NCBI GenBank assembly: GCA_022771185.1
Contig: JALFCJ010000245.1
Location: 1-11,986 of the forward strand
DNA: 11,986 nt
Direction: 5' to 3'
Source: Spirochaetales bacterium
Lineage (GTDB): Bacteria; Spirochaetota; Spirochaetia; Sphaerochaetales; Sphaerochaetaceae
Shown: piece by piece, positions 1 through 6,328 of the stretch
Layout of the letters: each line of letters opens with the position of its first letter
Position numbering within the stretch: position 1 is the stretch's first letter
Notes under the pieces: generated by a model
Database searches by the model: none
What the model was told of the DNA's origin: nothing
What the model saw: only the letters and a program-made list of their open reading frames with translations
Position numbers and translations under genes: made by a program

Positions 1-764
1 TTTGGATCTGTAGAAAGAGTTGTCTTACCTGTTCCTGAGAGACCGAAGAAGATAGCTGTGTTCTCACCGTTCATGTCTGTGTTTGCAGAGCAGTGCATGC
101 TTGCAATCCCCTTGAGTGGGAGGTAGTAGTTCATCATTGAGAACATACCTTTCTTCATTTCACCACCATACCATGTGTTGATGATAACCTGCTCACGGGA
201 TGTGATGTTGAATACAACAGCTGTCTCTGAGTTAAGTCCAAGTTCCTTGTAGTTTTCAACCTTTGCCTTGGATGCGTTGTAAACAACGAAATCTGGCTTG
301 AAGTCCTTGAGTTCTTCTTCAGAAGGCTGAATGAACATGTTCTTTACAAAGTGAGCCTGCCAAGCGACTTCAACGATAAAGCGGATAGCCATTCTTGTAT
401 CTTTGTTTGCACCGCAGAATGCATCGACAACATAGAGTTTCTTATTTGAGAGTTCATCAATAGCGATCTTCTTGACAGCATCCCAAGTCTCTTTGCTAGC
501 TGGATGGTTGTCGTTCTTGTATGCATCACTTGTCCACCAGACTGTGTCCTTTGAATTCTCATCCATGACAATAAACTTGTCTTTTGGAGAACGTCCGGTA
601 TAAACACCAGTCATGACGTTGACGGCACCAAGCTCTGTGACCTGACCCTTGTCAAATCCTTCAAGACCTGGCTTTGTCTCTTCTGCAAACAACTCCTCAT
701 AGGAAGGGTTGTGGACGATTTCAGTGGTACCTGTGATACCATAAGCTTTCAAATCGATAGCCAT
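1..764 (-). CDS. pckA: Phosphoenolpyruvate carboxykinase (ATP), N-terminal 254 residues, cut by window edge
   Basis: The family interconverts oxaloacetate + ATP and PEP + ADP + CO2 in the cytosol. In fermenting anaerobes it often runs toward oxaloacetate, fixing CO2. The visible 254 residues show the substrate-binding TGRSPKDKF at about 56-64, the metal/substrate lysine segment GGEMKKG at about 200-206, the MHCSAN histidine near 224, and the kinase P-loop GLSGTGKTT at 241-249. The frame runs off base 1 just after STDP. Full-length family members are about 530 residues, so roughly half is missing because of the window edge, not because the gene is broken. The ATG at 764-762 has a strong AAGGAG eight bases upstream. 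The gene follows a terminator at about 902-929 and so probably has its own promoter in the 765-900 leader. I found no convincing -35/-10 pair there. Identity is firm. Confidence 0.96.
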   Translation of the reverse strand, partial: MAIDLKAYGITGTTEIVHNPSYEELFAEETKPGLEGFDKGQVTELGAVNVMTGVYTGRSPKDKFIVMDENSKDTVWWTSDAYKNDNHPASKETWDAVKKIAIDELSNKKLYVVDAFCGANKDTRMAIRFIVEVAWQAHFVKNMFIQPSEEELKDFKPDFVVYNASKAKVENYKELGLNSETAVVFNITSREQVIINTWYGGEMKKGMFSMMNYYLPLKGIASMHCSANTDMNGENTAIFFGLSGTGKTTLSTDP

Positions 765-795
765 ATCAATTCTCCTTATTCAATTTTCAACTATG

Positions 796-826
796 AGAAA
801 TCTCCTTTACCACGCATGAGATTCCT
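796..826 (-). promoter_or_regulatory. Hairpin in the pckA leader, overlapping a possible 8-codon ORF
   Basis: On the minus strand AGGAATCTC (826-818) can pair with GAGATTTCT (804-796): nine base pairs including one G-U, with a 13-nt loop. A tiny ORF reading MRGKGDFS sits at 817-791. It is preceded at 5 nt by AAAGGA, which overlaps the 5' arm of the stem. The hairpin ends about 32 nt before the pckA ATG and leaves the pckA Shine-Dalgarno free. No U-tract follows, so it is not a terminator. A regulatory role is inference. Stem-loops of this size also arise by chance in AT-rich leaders. Confidence 0.25.
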
Positions 827-901
827 TTCTGAGAAGAATATAACTAATTTCGAAGAAAATATCACTAGGTAGAGTAATAAATTATGCAATTTCCCTAGAG
901 A

Positions 902-929
902 AAGAGAAAACCCGAGCATTGCCCGGGCT
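902..929 (-). terminator. Rho-independent terminator ending the operon upstream of pckA
   Basis: Read on the minus strand, CCCGGGC-AAT-GCTCGGG (927-911) folds into a 7-bp stem with one G-T and a 3-nt loop. It is followed at once by TTTTCTCTTT (910-901). This is the strongest GC-rich hairpin in the left 1 kb. It lies about 140 nt after the lipoprotein gene stop and about 145 nt before pckA, so it separates the two transcription units. The U-tract is interrupted by C, so termination may be incomplete. Confidence 0.72.
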
Positions 930-963
930 TCTGGAAGAAAACATTATGAAAAAATATATCGCA

Positions 964-1033
964 TGCCCTTTCGGGTCTGAAGAACTTGGTTTTTAAACCT
1001 TGAGTAACATACATGAAAGAAAACAAAAGGGCA
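964..1033 (-). other. Long-range stem in the 3' gap after the lipoprotein gene; possible structured RNA or 3' UTR
   Basis: The gap 765-1070 holds no supported gene. Within it, TGCCCTTTTG (minus strand, 1033-1024) can pair with CGAAAGGGCA (973-964). That gives ten base pairs closing a 50-nt interior, which contains the near-palindrome GGTTTAAAAACC (999-988). On the minus strand the one irregular pair is an allowed G-U. On the plus strand the same position is a C-A mismatch, so any functional RNA would be the minus transcript. The terminator at 902-929 lies 35 nt downstream. It could be a small RNA released from the operon's 3' end, an untranslated tail, or chance. I matched it to no known RNA family. 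Confidence 0.25.
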
Positions 1034-1070
1034 ATACCTTTTAGAGTATTTTTTTAAATAATTTTAAAAA

Positions 1071-1601
1071 TTACACATTTTCTTCATTTTTATCTTCTGA
1101 AAGTATTTCAAGAATAGAAGAATACTCCTCTTTTTCATCCCATAGAGAGTCTTCTTTCTCTTCCCTCTTCCCCTTTTTGCTGGAAAAGAATATGAGAAGA
1201 ATAACTAAAGCCAAAATGACAAAGACGGCAAGAAGTATATAGACGACAGGGTTCTTCTCTTTCTCTATTCTTTCTTTTTGTTCATTTTCCTTTTCTATTG
1301 TCTCTATCCCGATTACTTTCGGCGTCTCTATCTTTTGATCTTCTTTCAGCTCTAGAGTGCTTTCATCCTTTATGTCTATAAATTCCCCGTCAATAAACAG
1401 TATAGGGAAAGAAGAGAGATCCAACGCCTCTTCCTCTTCTTCCACGATTGGAGAGAGAGGGACTGGTTCTGTACCCACTTCTTCTGTAACGCTTTTCTCT
1501 TCAATCTTTTCAACTGTAGCCTCAACTTTCTCCAACTCTTTTCCCGTCGCACAAGAAAATAAGAGAATAATTGAAAACAGGATTAGAAAAACTTTCTTCA
1601 T
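1071..1601 (-). CDS. Acidic lipoprotein with an additional C-terminal membrane helix, function unknown
   Basis: I do not recognise a named family for these 176 residues. The N-terminus (MKK, then a hydrophobic stretch ending LLFSC) looks like a type II signal peptide with lipidated Cys17. A Glu-rich, low-complexity region follows at about 21-60, then a short mixed segment (DLSSFPILFIDGEFIDI, about 61-77), more charged sequence to 116, a strong hydrophobic helix at about 117-140, a basic SSKKGKR stop-transfer, and an acidic tail. If Cys17 is lipidated and the helix spans the membrane, the middle is extracytoplasmic and the tail cytoplasmic. The ATG overlaps the previous gene's stop as ATGA and has GGAGG nearby, which implies translational coupling. 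It is the last gene before the terminator. It could be a scaffold or anchoring subunit for its two neighbours; that is inference. Confidence 0.8.
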   Translation of the reverse strand: MKKVFLILFSIILLFSCATGKELEKVEATVEKIEEKSVTEEVGTEPVPLSPIVEEEEEALDLSSFPILFIDGEFIDIKDESTLELKEDQKIETPKVIGIETIEKENEQKERIEKEKNPVVYILLAVFVILALVILLIFFSSKKGKREEKEDSLWDEKEEYSSILEILSEDKNEENV

Positions 1602-3112
1602 GCTTTTCCCTCCAGATACCTAATAGTATCTCCATCAACTTCTACTCTTTCCGAAGAAAACAATACTTTGTCCAGCTCTCTATATCTCACAGACAAAACA
1701 CTCTTCATTCCACACTTCTCCCCGAGAGCGTTATACAGTTCCTCTTTTGTCATCTCTTTGTAGTGTGAAAGAATAGCCAAGAGACCATCTAGCAACTCTT
1801 CAGGAGCGATGTGGGAAAAATCACGACGGGTACTACTTTCCCTAAACTTTATCTCACATTCCCTTTTGTACCAGAATCCATTTCTCTCTTCATACTCTAC
1901 GCCCTTTCCTTCAAGAGCTTTGTTTCTTCCTTCTTCACCAAATAGCGAGTAGAAGTAACGAAGGGCATCTCGCTCATATATAGGAGAGAGGTTATCAAGT
2001 AGATTAGAAATCAGAGAAGAGAAAAGAGGAGACGATGGAGAATCTACACCTAGCTCCTTTGCTCTTTTTTCAATGTCATAATCCGGATATATGGGAAAAA
2101 ACATCTCGTCATTTTCTTCCACTACTATCTCTTCTACCTTTTCTCCAACTACTACTTCTTCTTTCTCCTTTGGTGCGAAGAACTCCTCCAGGCCCTCCGT
2201 ATCAGCAGTAAACACTTCCCTATATTTCACCCAAAGAGGCAATAGAGAATAAGAAGAGAGGGCGTTGGAGACTTTTGACTCCAAGGCGGAGTATGGAAGA
2301 GAAATAAAAGGAGGAGAGAACATCTCGCTTATTTTATCTAAGCTATCTTTATAGCGGTGAAAAAGATCCTCGATTCGTCTTATTACTCTCCCCAAAACCA
2401 TAGAGTCATATGTCTTTATGTCTCCTGTCACTTTTAATAAAGATCTATATTCTTTGAGAGAGGAAGCGTATTTATCCCAATCTGTATCGATGCCGTGAAA
2501 TAGAGGCGAAGTAAAAGTAAACTCTCTTTCTTTCTTCTTTATTTCTTTTGCATCCATCTTTATGGAAAGTAATCTTTTTGAAAGAATGACTACTTCACTT
2601 TTATTCAGTCTTCCTTTCTCCTTCTTTGCTGTCTCTAATATTTTTTTGACTCTCTTGTACTCTTTTGGCGATGAGCCGTTTATTACATATGTCAGTATTC
2701 TGGTAGAAATGGAGAAAACACTCTCTTTAAAGGAAGATAGAACAATAGAAATCCTTCTTTTCTCTCGTCTAGCTTCCTTCTCATACTCTCCCATCTCTCT
2801 AATAAAGCTATCCAGCGATGAAAGGGAGAGGAGCGAAGAATGGAAGAAAGGATTATCTATTACGATTCTCAATGCATTTCCTACTCTCTCAAGCTCCTCC
2901 AAAGAGGAAGGAACAGAGAATAAAACGGACTCCAAATCTTGGGAGATGAAGGATCCATCATGGGCGGCTTCAAGTGTATCTGACAAAAGAAGCTTCAAAT
3001 AGTTTTCTTTTCTGCCGTCAGAGGGAACATCACATAAGAAGCCAAACCAATCCTTTCTTGGATCCGACTTATATTCTTTTAAAGCTTCACTTAAAGCGCT
3101 CCTATTTTCCAT
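1598..3112 (-). CDS. 504-residue soluble protein with possible DUF3320-like winged-helix C-terminus, function unknown
   Basis: No signal peptide, membrane segment or familiar catalytic motif is visible. Residues 1-300 are largely helical and charged, with KKK/EKE-rich stretches near 150-200. A Glu/Val-rich linker at about 311-336 separates a C-terminal half. The last ~70 residues (about 431-500: FSHIAPEELLDGLLAIL, then MTKEELYNALGEKCGMKS, then ERVEVDGDTIRYLEG) have the layout of a winged-helix unit. They resemble, by my reading only, the DUF3320 domain found at the end of large DUF4011-type helicase/nuclease proteins. No helicase or nuclease domain is present here. The start has a purine-rich GGGGGTAGAATAGG upstream. 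The gene begins 18 nt after the DUF1232 membrane protein and is coupled by ATGA to the lipoprotein, so all three are probably co-translated. Gene reality is firm; function is unknown. Confidence 0.85.
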   Translation of the reverse strand: MENRSALSEALKEYKSDPRKDWFGFLCDVPSDGRKENYLKLLLSDTLEAAHDGSFISQDLESVLFSVPSSLEELERVGNALRIVIDNPFFHSSLLSLSSLDSFIREMGEYEKEARREKRRISIVLSSFKESVFSISTRILTYVINGSSPKEYKRVKKILETAKKEKGRLNKSEVVILSKRLLSIKMDAKEIKKKEREFTFTSPLFHGIDTDWDKYASSLKEYRSLLKVTGDIKTYDSMVLGRVIRRIEDLFHRYKDSLDKISEMFSPPFISLPYSALESKVSNALSSYSLLPLWVKYREVFTADTEGLEEFFAPKEKEEVVVGEKVEEIVVEENDEMFFPIYPDYDIEKRAKELGVDSPSSPLFSSLISNLLDNLSPIYERDALRYFYSLFGEEGRNKALEGKGVEYEERNGFWYKRECEIKFRESSTRRDFSHIAPEELLDGLLAILSHYKEMTKEELYNALGEKCGMKSVLSVRYRELDKVLFSSERVEVDGDTIRYLEGKA

Positions 3113-3130
3113 AACCTATTCTACCCCCAT

Positions 3131-4357
3131 TTAGGAACCATAGCCAAATAACTTAAAGATAGGTGCAAATATAATCTTGAAAGCAGATGTTTCTCCCATA
3201 GCAACCAGAGATACCTTCTTCAGGAGGAAGAAAGCGAGAGTAATGAGTGCTATATGGAGGATAAAAAACAAGAGTTGCTTTCTAAAAGAGTAAAGCATCT
3301 CCTTTACAGCCTCCTTATTTCTCTTCAACTCTCTTATCCCATACTTTAAGAGAATTTCTTTTCCACTTGGAGTATATGAGCACTCTTTGAGAATGAAAGA
3401 ACATATCCCGTCTTCCAATCCTCCTTTAACTAATCCCTCGAAAAAGGCGATAACTCTTGGCACTGCCTTAATAATAGAGTGGATGAGGAAAGAATAAGAG
3501 AGGATCATAAAGAGTGAAGACAACACTAGTGTAAATGTGCCTAGAGTTGTAGAGAGATATAAAAATAGAAGGGAAAGAGCAAAGAAAGAAAAAGAAATGA
3601 GACTCTTTATTTCTTTTTTGAGGATAATAAACGACAGAGCAGCCTTTAAAGCTTCCGCTGCAACACGAGAGGCCTTCGAAGGAATGGATGAAGCAAATTC
3701 AGATACTCTATCGAGAGTCTTGAAGAATTTTCTATTCTTTATCTCAGGATTGGTCACAGCTTGTTTCTCCAAGTCGAGGCGAAAACCGTCGATTGCATCT
3801 TTCGCCTTCCCAAGTCCCGTGATAATAGAAGGCTCCTCTTCCATCACTTCTATATTTTCTTCATAGTCTTTAGCATAGCTGAACATCTCATCGAATGTAG
3901 AAAGTAGGTCCTCCGGCACTTCTTTTCTCAAAAGAGAAATCTTCTCTTTTGTGTAAGAAGAAATCTTCTTAACAAGTACTCCGACCAGCGTTGTTATTAC
4001 AAAGATATCATCAATAAGCCCCGCCAGAGGAATGGCATCAGGGATGGCGTCTATAGGCAGCACCAGATATAGAACAGCGACGCAGGCTGGAACCGCTACA
4101 CCAGGCCCCCAGACAGTGGGGTGTCTTGCAATAAGAAACAATACTTGAATCTTGGACCATATTGCAGCGAGCTGCTTTTTGCCTTTATATTTTTCAGCCG
4201 CTTTTTCAGCCTTGTCAACTTCCTCCAAGGAGTAGTTGTCCTCTACTTTTTTTGTCAAAGACTCGACTATCTCTTCAGCCTTCGCTTTTTCAACAGGCTT
4301 TAATTCTTCTTTTTTCTTATCTCGAGTAAATAAACTCTTTATTCTGCTGCCATCCAT
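3131..4357 (-). CDS. DUF1232 (YkvA-type) membrane protein with a long C-terminal membrane region
   Basis: A charged, coiled-coil-like N-terminus (about 1-65, rich in K/E) is followed by the DUF1232 signature at about 85-125: LYLVLPIDAIPDAIP, then LAGLIDDIFV, with hydrophobic flanks. DUF1232 proteins are usually near 100-140 residues and poorly characterised. This one is 408 residues, carrying about 280 extra. The extension has a helical segment (140-250), two adjacent membrane helices (about 251-271 and 273-296) and another at about 361-381. The fusion/extension is the notable feature. The ATG at 4357 has only a weak ribosome site; an in-frame TAG lies 12 nt upstream and the next Met is far inside, so the start is well constrained. 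It follows yaaA by 32 nt and precedes the 504-aa gene by 18 nt. Role unknown; membrane anchor or scaffold is inference. Confidence 0.85.
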   Translation of the reverse strand: MDGSRIKSLFTRDKKKEELKPVEKAKAEEIVESLTKKVEDNYSLEEVDKAEKAAEKYKGKKQLAAIWSKIQVLFLIARHPTVWGPGVAVPACVAVLYLVLPIDAIPDAIPLAGLIDDIFVITTLVGVLVKKISSYTKEKISLLRKEVPEDLLSTFDEMFSYAKDYEENIEVMEEEPSIITGLGKAKDAIDGFRLDLEKQAVTNPEIKNRKFFKTLDRVSEFASSIPSKASRVAAEALKAALSFIILKKEIKSLISFSFFALSLLFLYLSTTLGTFTLVLSSLFMILSYSFLIHSIIKAVPRVIAFFEGLVKGGLEDGICSFILKECSYTPSGKEILLKYGIRELKRNKEAVKEMLYSFRKQLLFFILHIALITLAFFLLKKVSLVAMGETSAFKIIFAPIFKLFGYGS

Positions 4358-4389
4358 ACTACAATTCTAGGAAAAAGAGAAAGATACCT

Positions 4390-5133
4390 CTACTCTTTTC
4401 TAACAAAAGCCATTCTTTCAGAGGAAGAAAGTGAATCATCATAACGATATCCACGGATAGAAAACTCTTTGATCCCTTCTTTGTCATTGACTTTATTTTC
4501 TGAAAGGAATCTCACCATCTCGCCCCTGGCCATTTTTGCATACACGCCTTTAGTGACAAAGGAACCTTTCACTTCCTCAAGAAACACCGGAGTAACGACT
4601 TCCACATTCTTACTCAAATGTGGGACTACCGCCTTCGAGTACTCTTCTGACGCGAGGTTTACAACGAGGCTATCTTCTTTCTCCAATTCACGGGCAATAT
4701 CACTTCCCCAGAATGAATATAAATCTCCCTTACCATTTATATTGATTCTGCTCTCCATCTCCAAGCGGTATGGAACAATTCCATCCATGGGTCTCAATAG
4801 CCCATAGAAGCCGCTGAGTATTCTTAAATGCTCTTCAGCATAAGAGAGCATATCGTCAGTAAAAGATGAAGGAGACATATATGTAAACTGAATACCGTCA
4901 TAAGAAAAGAGAGCAGGAGAACCTGAGAGGGAGAGGTCTATTGCATTTAGCCTCTCCAAGTTCTCTTCCAGTAGTTTCCCCTTCACTTTCCATACCCTAG
5001 CCTTCTCTTCGTCTGACATAGACTCCAGAAAGGAGAGAATCTCTTTCGTCTTTTCAAGAAAAAGAGGCCTAGAGAGCGGAGAAATATACTCCTCGGTTTT
5101 CATTTTTTTCGTTGGCGAGATAATAATCTTCAT
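4390..5133 (-). CDS. yaaA: Peroxide stress protein YaaA (DUF328/UPF0246)
   Basis: At 247 residues it matches the usual family length (about 240-260). Family landmarks are present in order: MKIIISPTKKM at the N-terminus, YDGIQFTYM at 78-86, HLRILSGFYGLLRPMDGIVPYRLEM across 102-126, LYSFWG at 138-143, VVNLASEEYSK at 157-167, TPVFLEE at 181-187, and YAKMARGEMVRFL at 198-210. E. coli YaaA is induced by OxyR, limits free iron during peroxide stress and has been reported to bind DNA. That knowledge comes from E. coli, not this sequence. The ATG is 10 nt after GGGAGG, which lies inside a perfect hairpin (5142-5165). The gene is 38 nt after uxuA and 32 nt before the DUF1232 gene, so it may bridge the sugar operon and the unknown module. 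Confidence 0.94.
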   Translation of the reverse strand: MKIIISPTKKMKTEEYISPLSRPLFLEKTKEILSFLESMSDEEKARVWKVKGKLLEENLERLNAIDLSLSGSPALFSYDGIQFTYMSPSSFTDDMLSYAEEHLRILSGFYGLLRPMDGIVPYRLEMESRININGKGDLYSFWGSDIARELEKEDSLVVNLASEEYSKAVVPHLSKNVEVVTPVFLEEVKGSFVTKGVYAKMARGEMVRFLSENKVNDKEGIKEFSIRGYRYDDSLSSSERMAFVRKE

Positions 5134-5141
5134 GTTTATTA

Positions 5142-5165
5142 AGCCTCCCTTTTTTTCGGGAGGCT
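5142..5165 (-). promoter_or_regulatory. Hairpin that sequesters the yaaA Shine-Dalgarno
   Basis: On the minus strand AGCCTCCC (5165-5158) pairs perfectly with GGGAGGCT (5149-5142) around an 8-nt GAAAAAAA loop. The 3' arm contains GGGAGG (5149-5144), the only good ribosome site for the yaaA ATG at 5133. TTAATAAAC follows rather than a U-tract, so this is unlikely to be a terminator in either direction. The 5' arm begins six bases after the uxuA stop, so a terminating ribosome would cover it and free the Shine-Dalgarno. Translational coupling to uxuA is inferred from this spacing. The hairpin itself is directly visible. Confidence 0.6.
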
Positions 5166-5171
5166 GTCAAA

Positions 5172-6266
5172 TCATTTCTTTTCGCTGTCAAGTTTATCTA
5201 AGAGGTCCCATACACCCAGCATATACTGAGTACCGAGGGCTCTATCATACTTGCCATATCCAGGTCTACATACTCCAGGTCCTTCTTCCCAAAGCTGTCT
5301 TCCATGATCTGGTCTGATATATCCTTCCCATCCTGAGTCATGGAGGGCTCTCAATACATCGATGATACCAGTCTCGCCGCAGCAATCTCTGTGAGCTGCT
5401 TCAGAGAAGTCTCCGTTAGGGAAGTGATGAATATTTCTAATGTGTGCAAATGCAATTCTGTCGTGATGTTTTCTTGCTATTTCGGCACAGTTATTGTTTG
5501 GATTTGCATTCAAGCTTCCAGTACAGAGAGTAAGACAGTTATATGGTGAATCGACCATCTTTAGAAGTTTATCGCAAGCCTTTTCGTCAACCATAAGTCT
5601 TGGAAGTCCGAAGATATCCCATGGTGGGTCATCCATGTGGATAGCCATCTTTATGCCAGTCTCCTCCAATGCAGGAAGTACCCCTTCCAAGAAATACTTG
5701 AGGTTTTCCCAAAGCATATCTTTAGTGACGGGAGCATAAGCCTTGAAAAGCTCATCTAGCCTAGCCATTCTCTCCGGCTCCCAACCAGGGAATGTCATGT
5801 TATACTTCTCCGTGAAGTTCAGAATATACTCAGCCATGGACTTATAGTCGTCTTTGATCTTGTCTTTTTCATAGAAAAGAGCTGTAGAGCCGTCTCCTAC
5901 AGGATGGAAAAGATCAGTTCTTGTCCAGTCGAAAACAGGCATGAAGTTATAACAGATGACTTTTACACCGTACTTGCCAAGGTTTCTGATACAAGTCTTG
6001 TAATTCTCGATCAAACCGTCTCTAGTATCGAGACCGATTTTGATATCGTCATGTACGTTTACAGATTCAACGACTTCAGCGTCAAAGCCATAGGAATGAA
6101 TCTGATCAACAACTTCTTTGATTTCATTCTCTTCCCAGATTTCTCCAGGCATTTTGTGATGAAGTGCCCAAACAATACTTGTCACTCCAGGAATCTGCTT
6201 GATGTCAGCGAGGCTTATCGGGTCGTTGCCTTCACCATACCATCTCCATCCCATTTTCATTGGCAT
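5172..6266 (-). CDS. uxuA: Mannonate dehydratase
   Basis: It converts D-mannonate to 2-keto-3-deoxygluconate in hexuronate catabolism. The 364-residue length suits the family (about 350-395). Conserved features: MKMGWRWYG at the N-terminus of the barrel, YNFMPVFDWTRTDL at 106-119, AIHMDDPPW with His210, FGLPR at 219-223, LCTGSL with Cys248, FAHIRN with His275, and RPDHGR with Asp320. His210, Cys248, His275 and Asp320 are the expected metal ligands. The ATG has AAGGAG at good spacing; Met3 or Met5 are alternative starts but sit less well behind it. A 14-bp palindrome lies 21-34 nt upstream. The gene is in line with the GPH symporter and PIG-L genes, but the usual partners (uxaC, uxuB, kdgK, kdgA) are not in the window. 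Confidence 0.96.
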   Translation of the reverse strand: MPMKMGWRWYGEGNDPISLADIKQIPGVTSIVWALHHKMPGEIWEENEIKEVVDQIHSYGFDAEVVESVNVHDDIKIGLDTRDGLIENYKTCIRNLGKYGVKVICYNFMPVFDWTRTDLFHPVGDGSTALFYEKDKIKDDYKSMAEYILNFTEKYNMTFPGWEPERMARLDELFKAYAPVTKDMLWENLKYFLEGVLPALEETGIKMAIHMDDPPWDIFGLPRLMVDEKACDKLLKMVDSPYNCLTLCTGSLNANPNNNCAEIARKHHDRIAFAHIRNIHHFPNGDFSEAAHRDCCGETGIIDVLRALHDSGWEGYIRPDHGRQLWEEGPGVCRPGYGKYDRALGTQYMLGVWDLLDKLDSEKK

Positions 6267-6286
6267 ATATATTCTCCTTTATAACA

Positions 6287-6300
6287 ACTAATATATTAGT
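6287..6300. promoter_or_regulatory. Perfect 14-bp palindrome, candidate operator upstream of uxuA
   Basis: ACTAATATATTAGT is exactly self-complementary. It sits in the 62-nt gap between the Lar-like gene and uxuA, 21 nt upstream of the uxuA ATG, next to AT-rich sequence that could hold an internal promoter (a weak TTGTGT with 17 nt to TAATAT on the minus strand). Dimeric sugar regulators of the GntR or LacI type bind such sites. I do not recognise the specific half-site, and AT-rich palindromes can arise by chance. Confidence 0.4.
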
Positions 6301-6328
6301 ATATTAATTCTAAGGACACAAGGAAAAA

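Noticed and set aside
344..607. Second minus-strand frame inside pckA
   Set aside because: It overlaps the clear PEP carboxykinase frame and has no ribosome site or recognisable motif.
946..996. Plus-strand 16-residue ORF MKKYIACPFGSEELGF
   Set aside because: It has only a weak GGAAG site and no promoter or downstream partner, and it overlaps the minus-strand stem region. Nothing supports translation.
1035..1053. AATAC/GTATT hairpin followed by a T-run on the plus strand, terminator-like
   Set aside because: The stem is five A/T-rich pairs and no plus-strand gene lies upstream, so a terminator there would have no purpose.
2562..3002. Long plus-strand open frame opposite the 504-aa gene
   Set aside because: It is a shadow of the purine-rich coding strand. 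It has no ribosome site, and the minus-strand gene has consistent coupling and start signals.
5904..6284. Plus-strand open frame opposite uxuA
   Set aside because: The minus frame contains all UxuA active-site motifs. The plus frame matches nothing and has no start signals.
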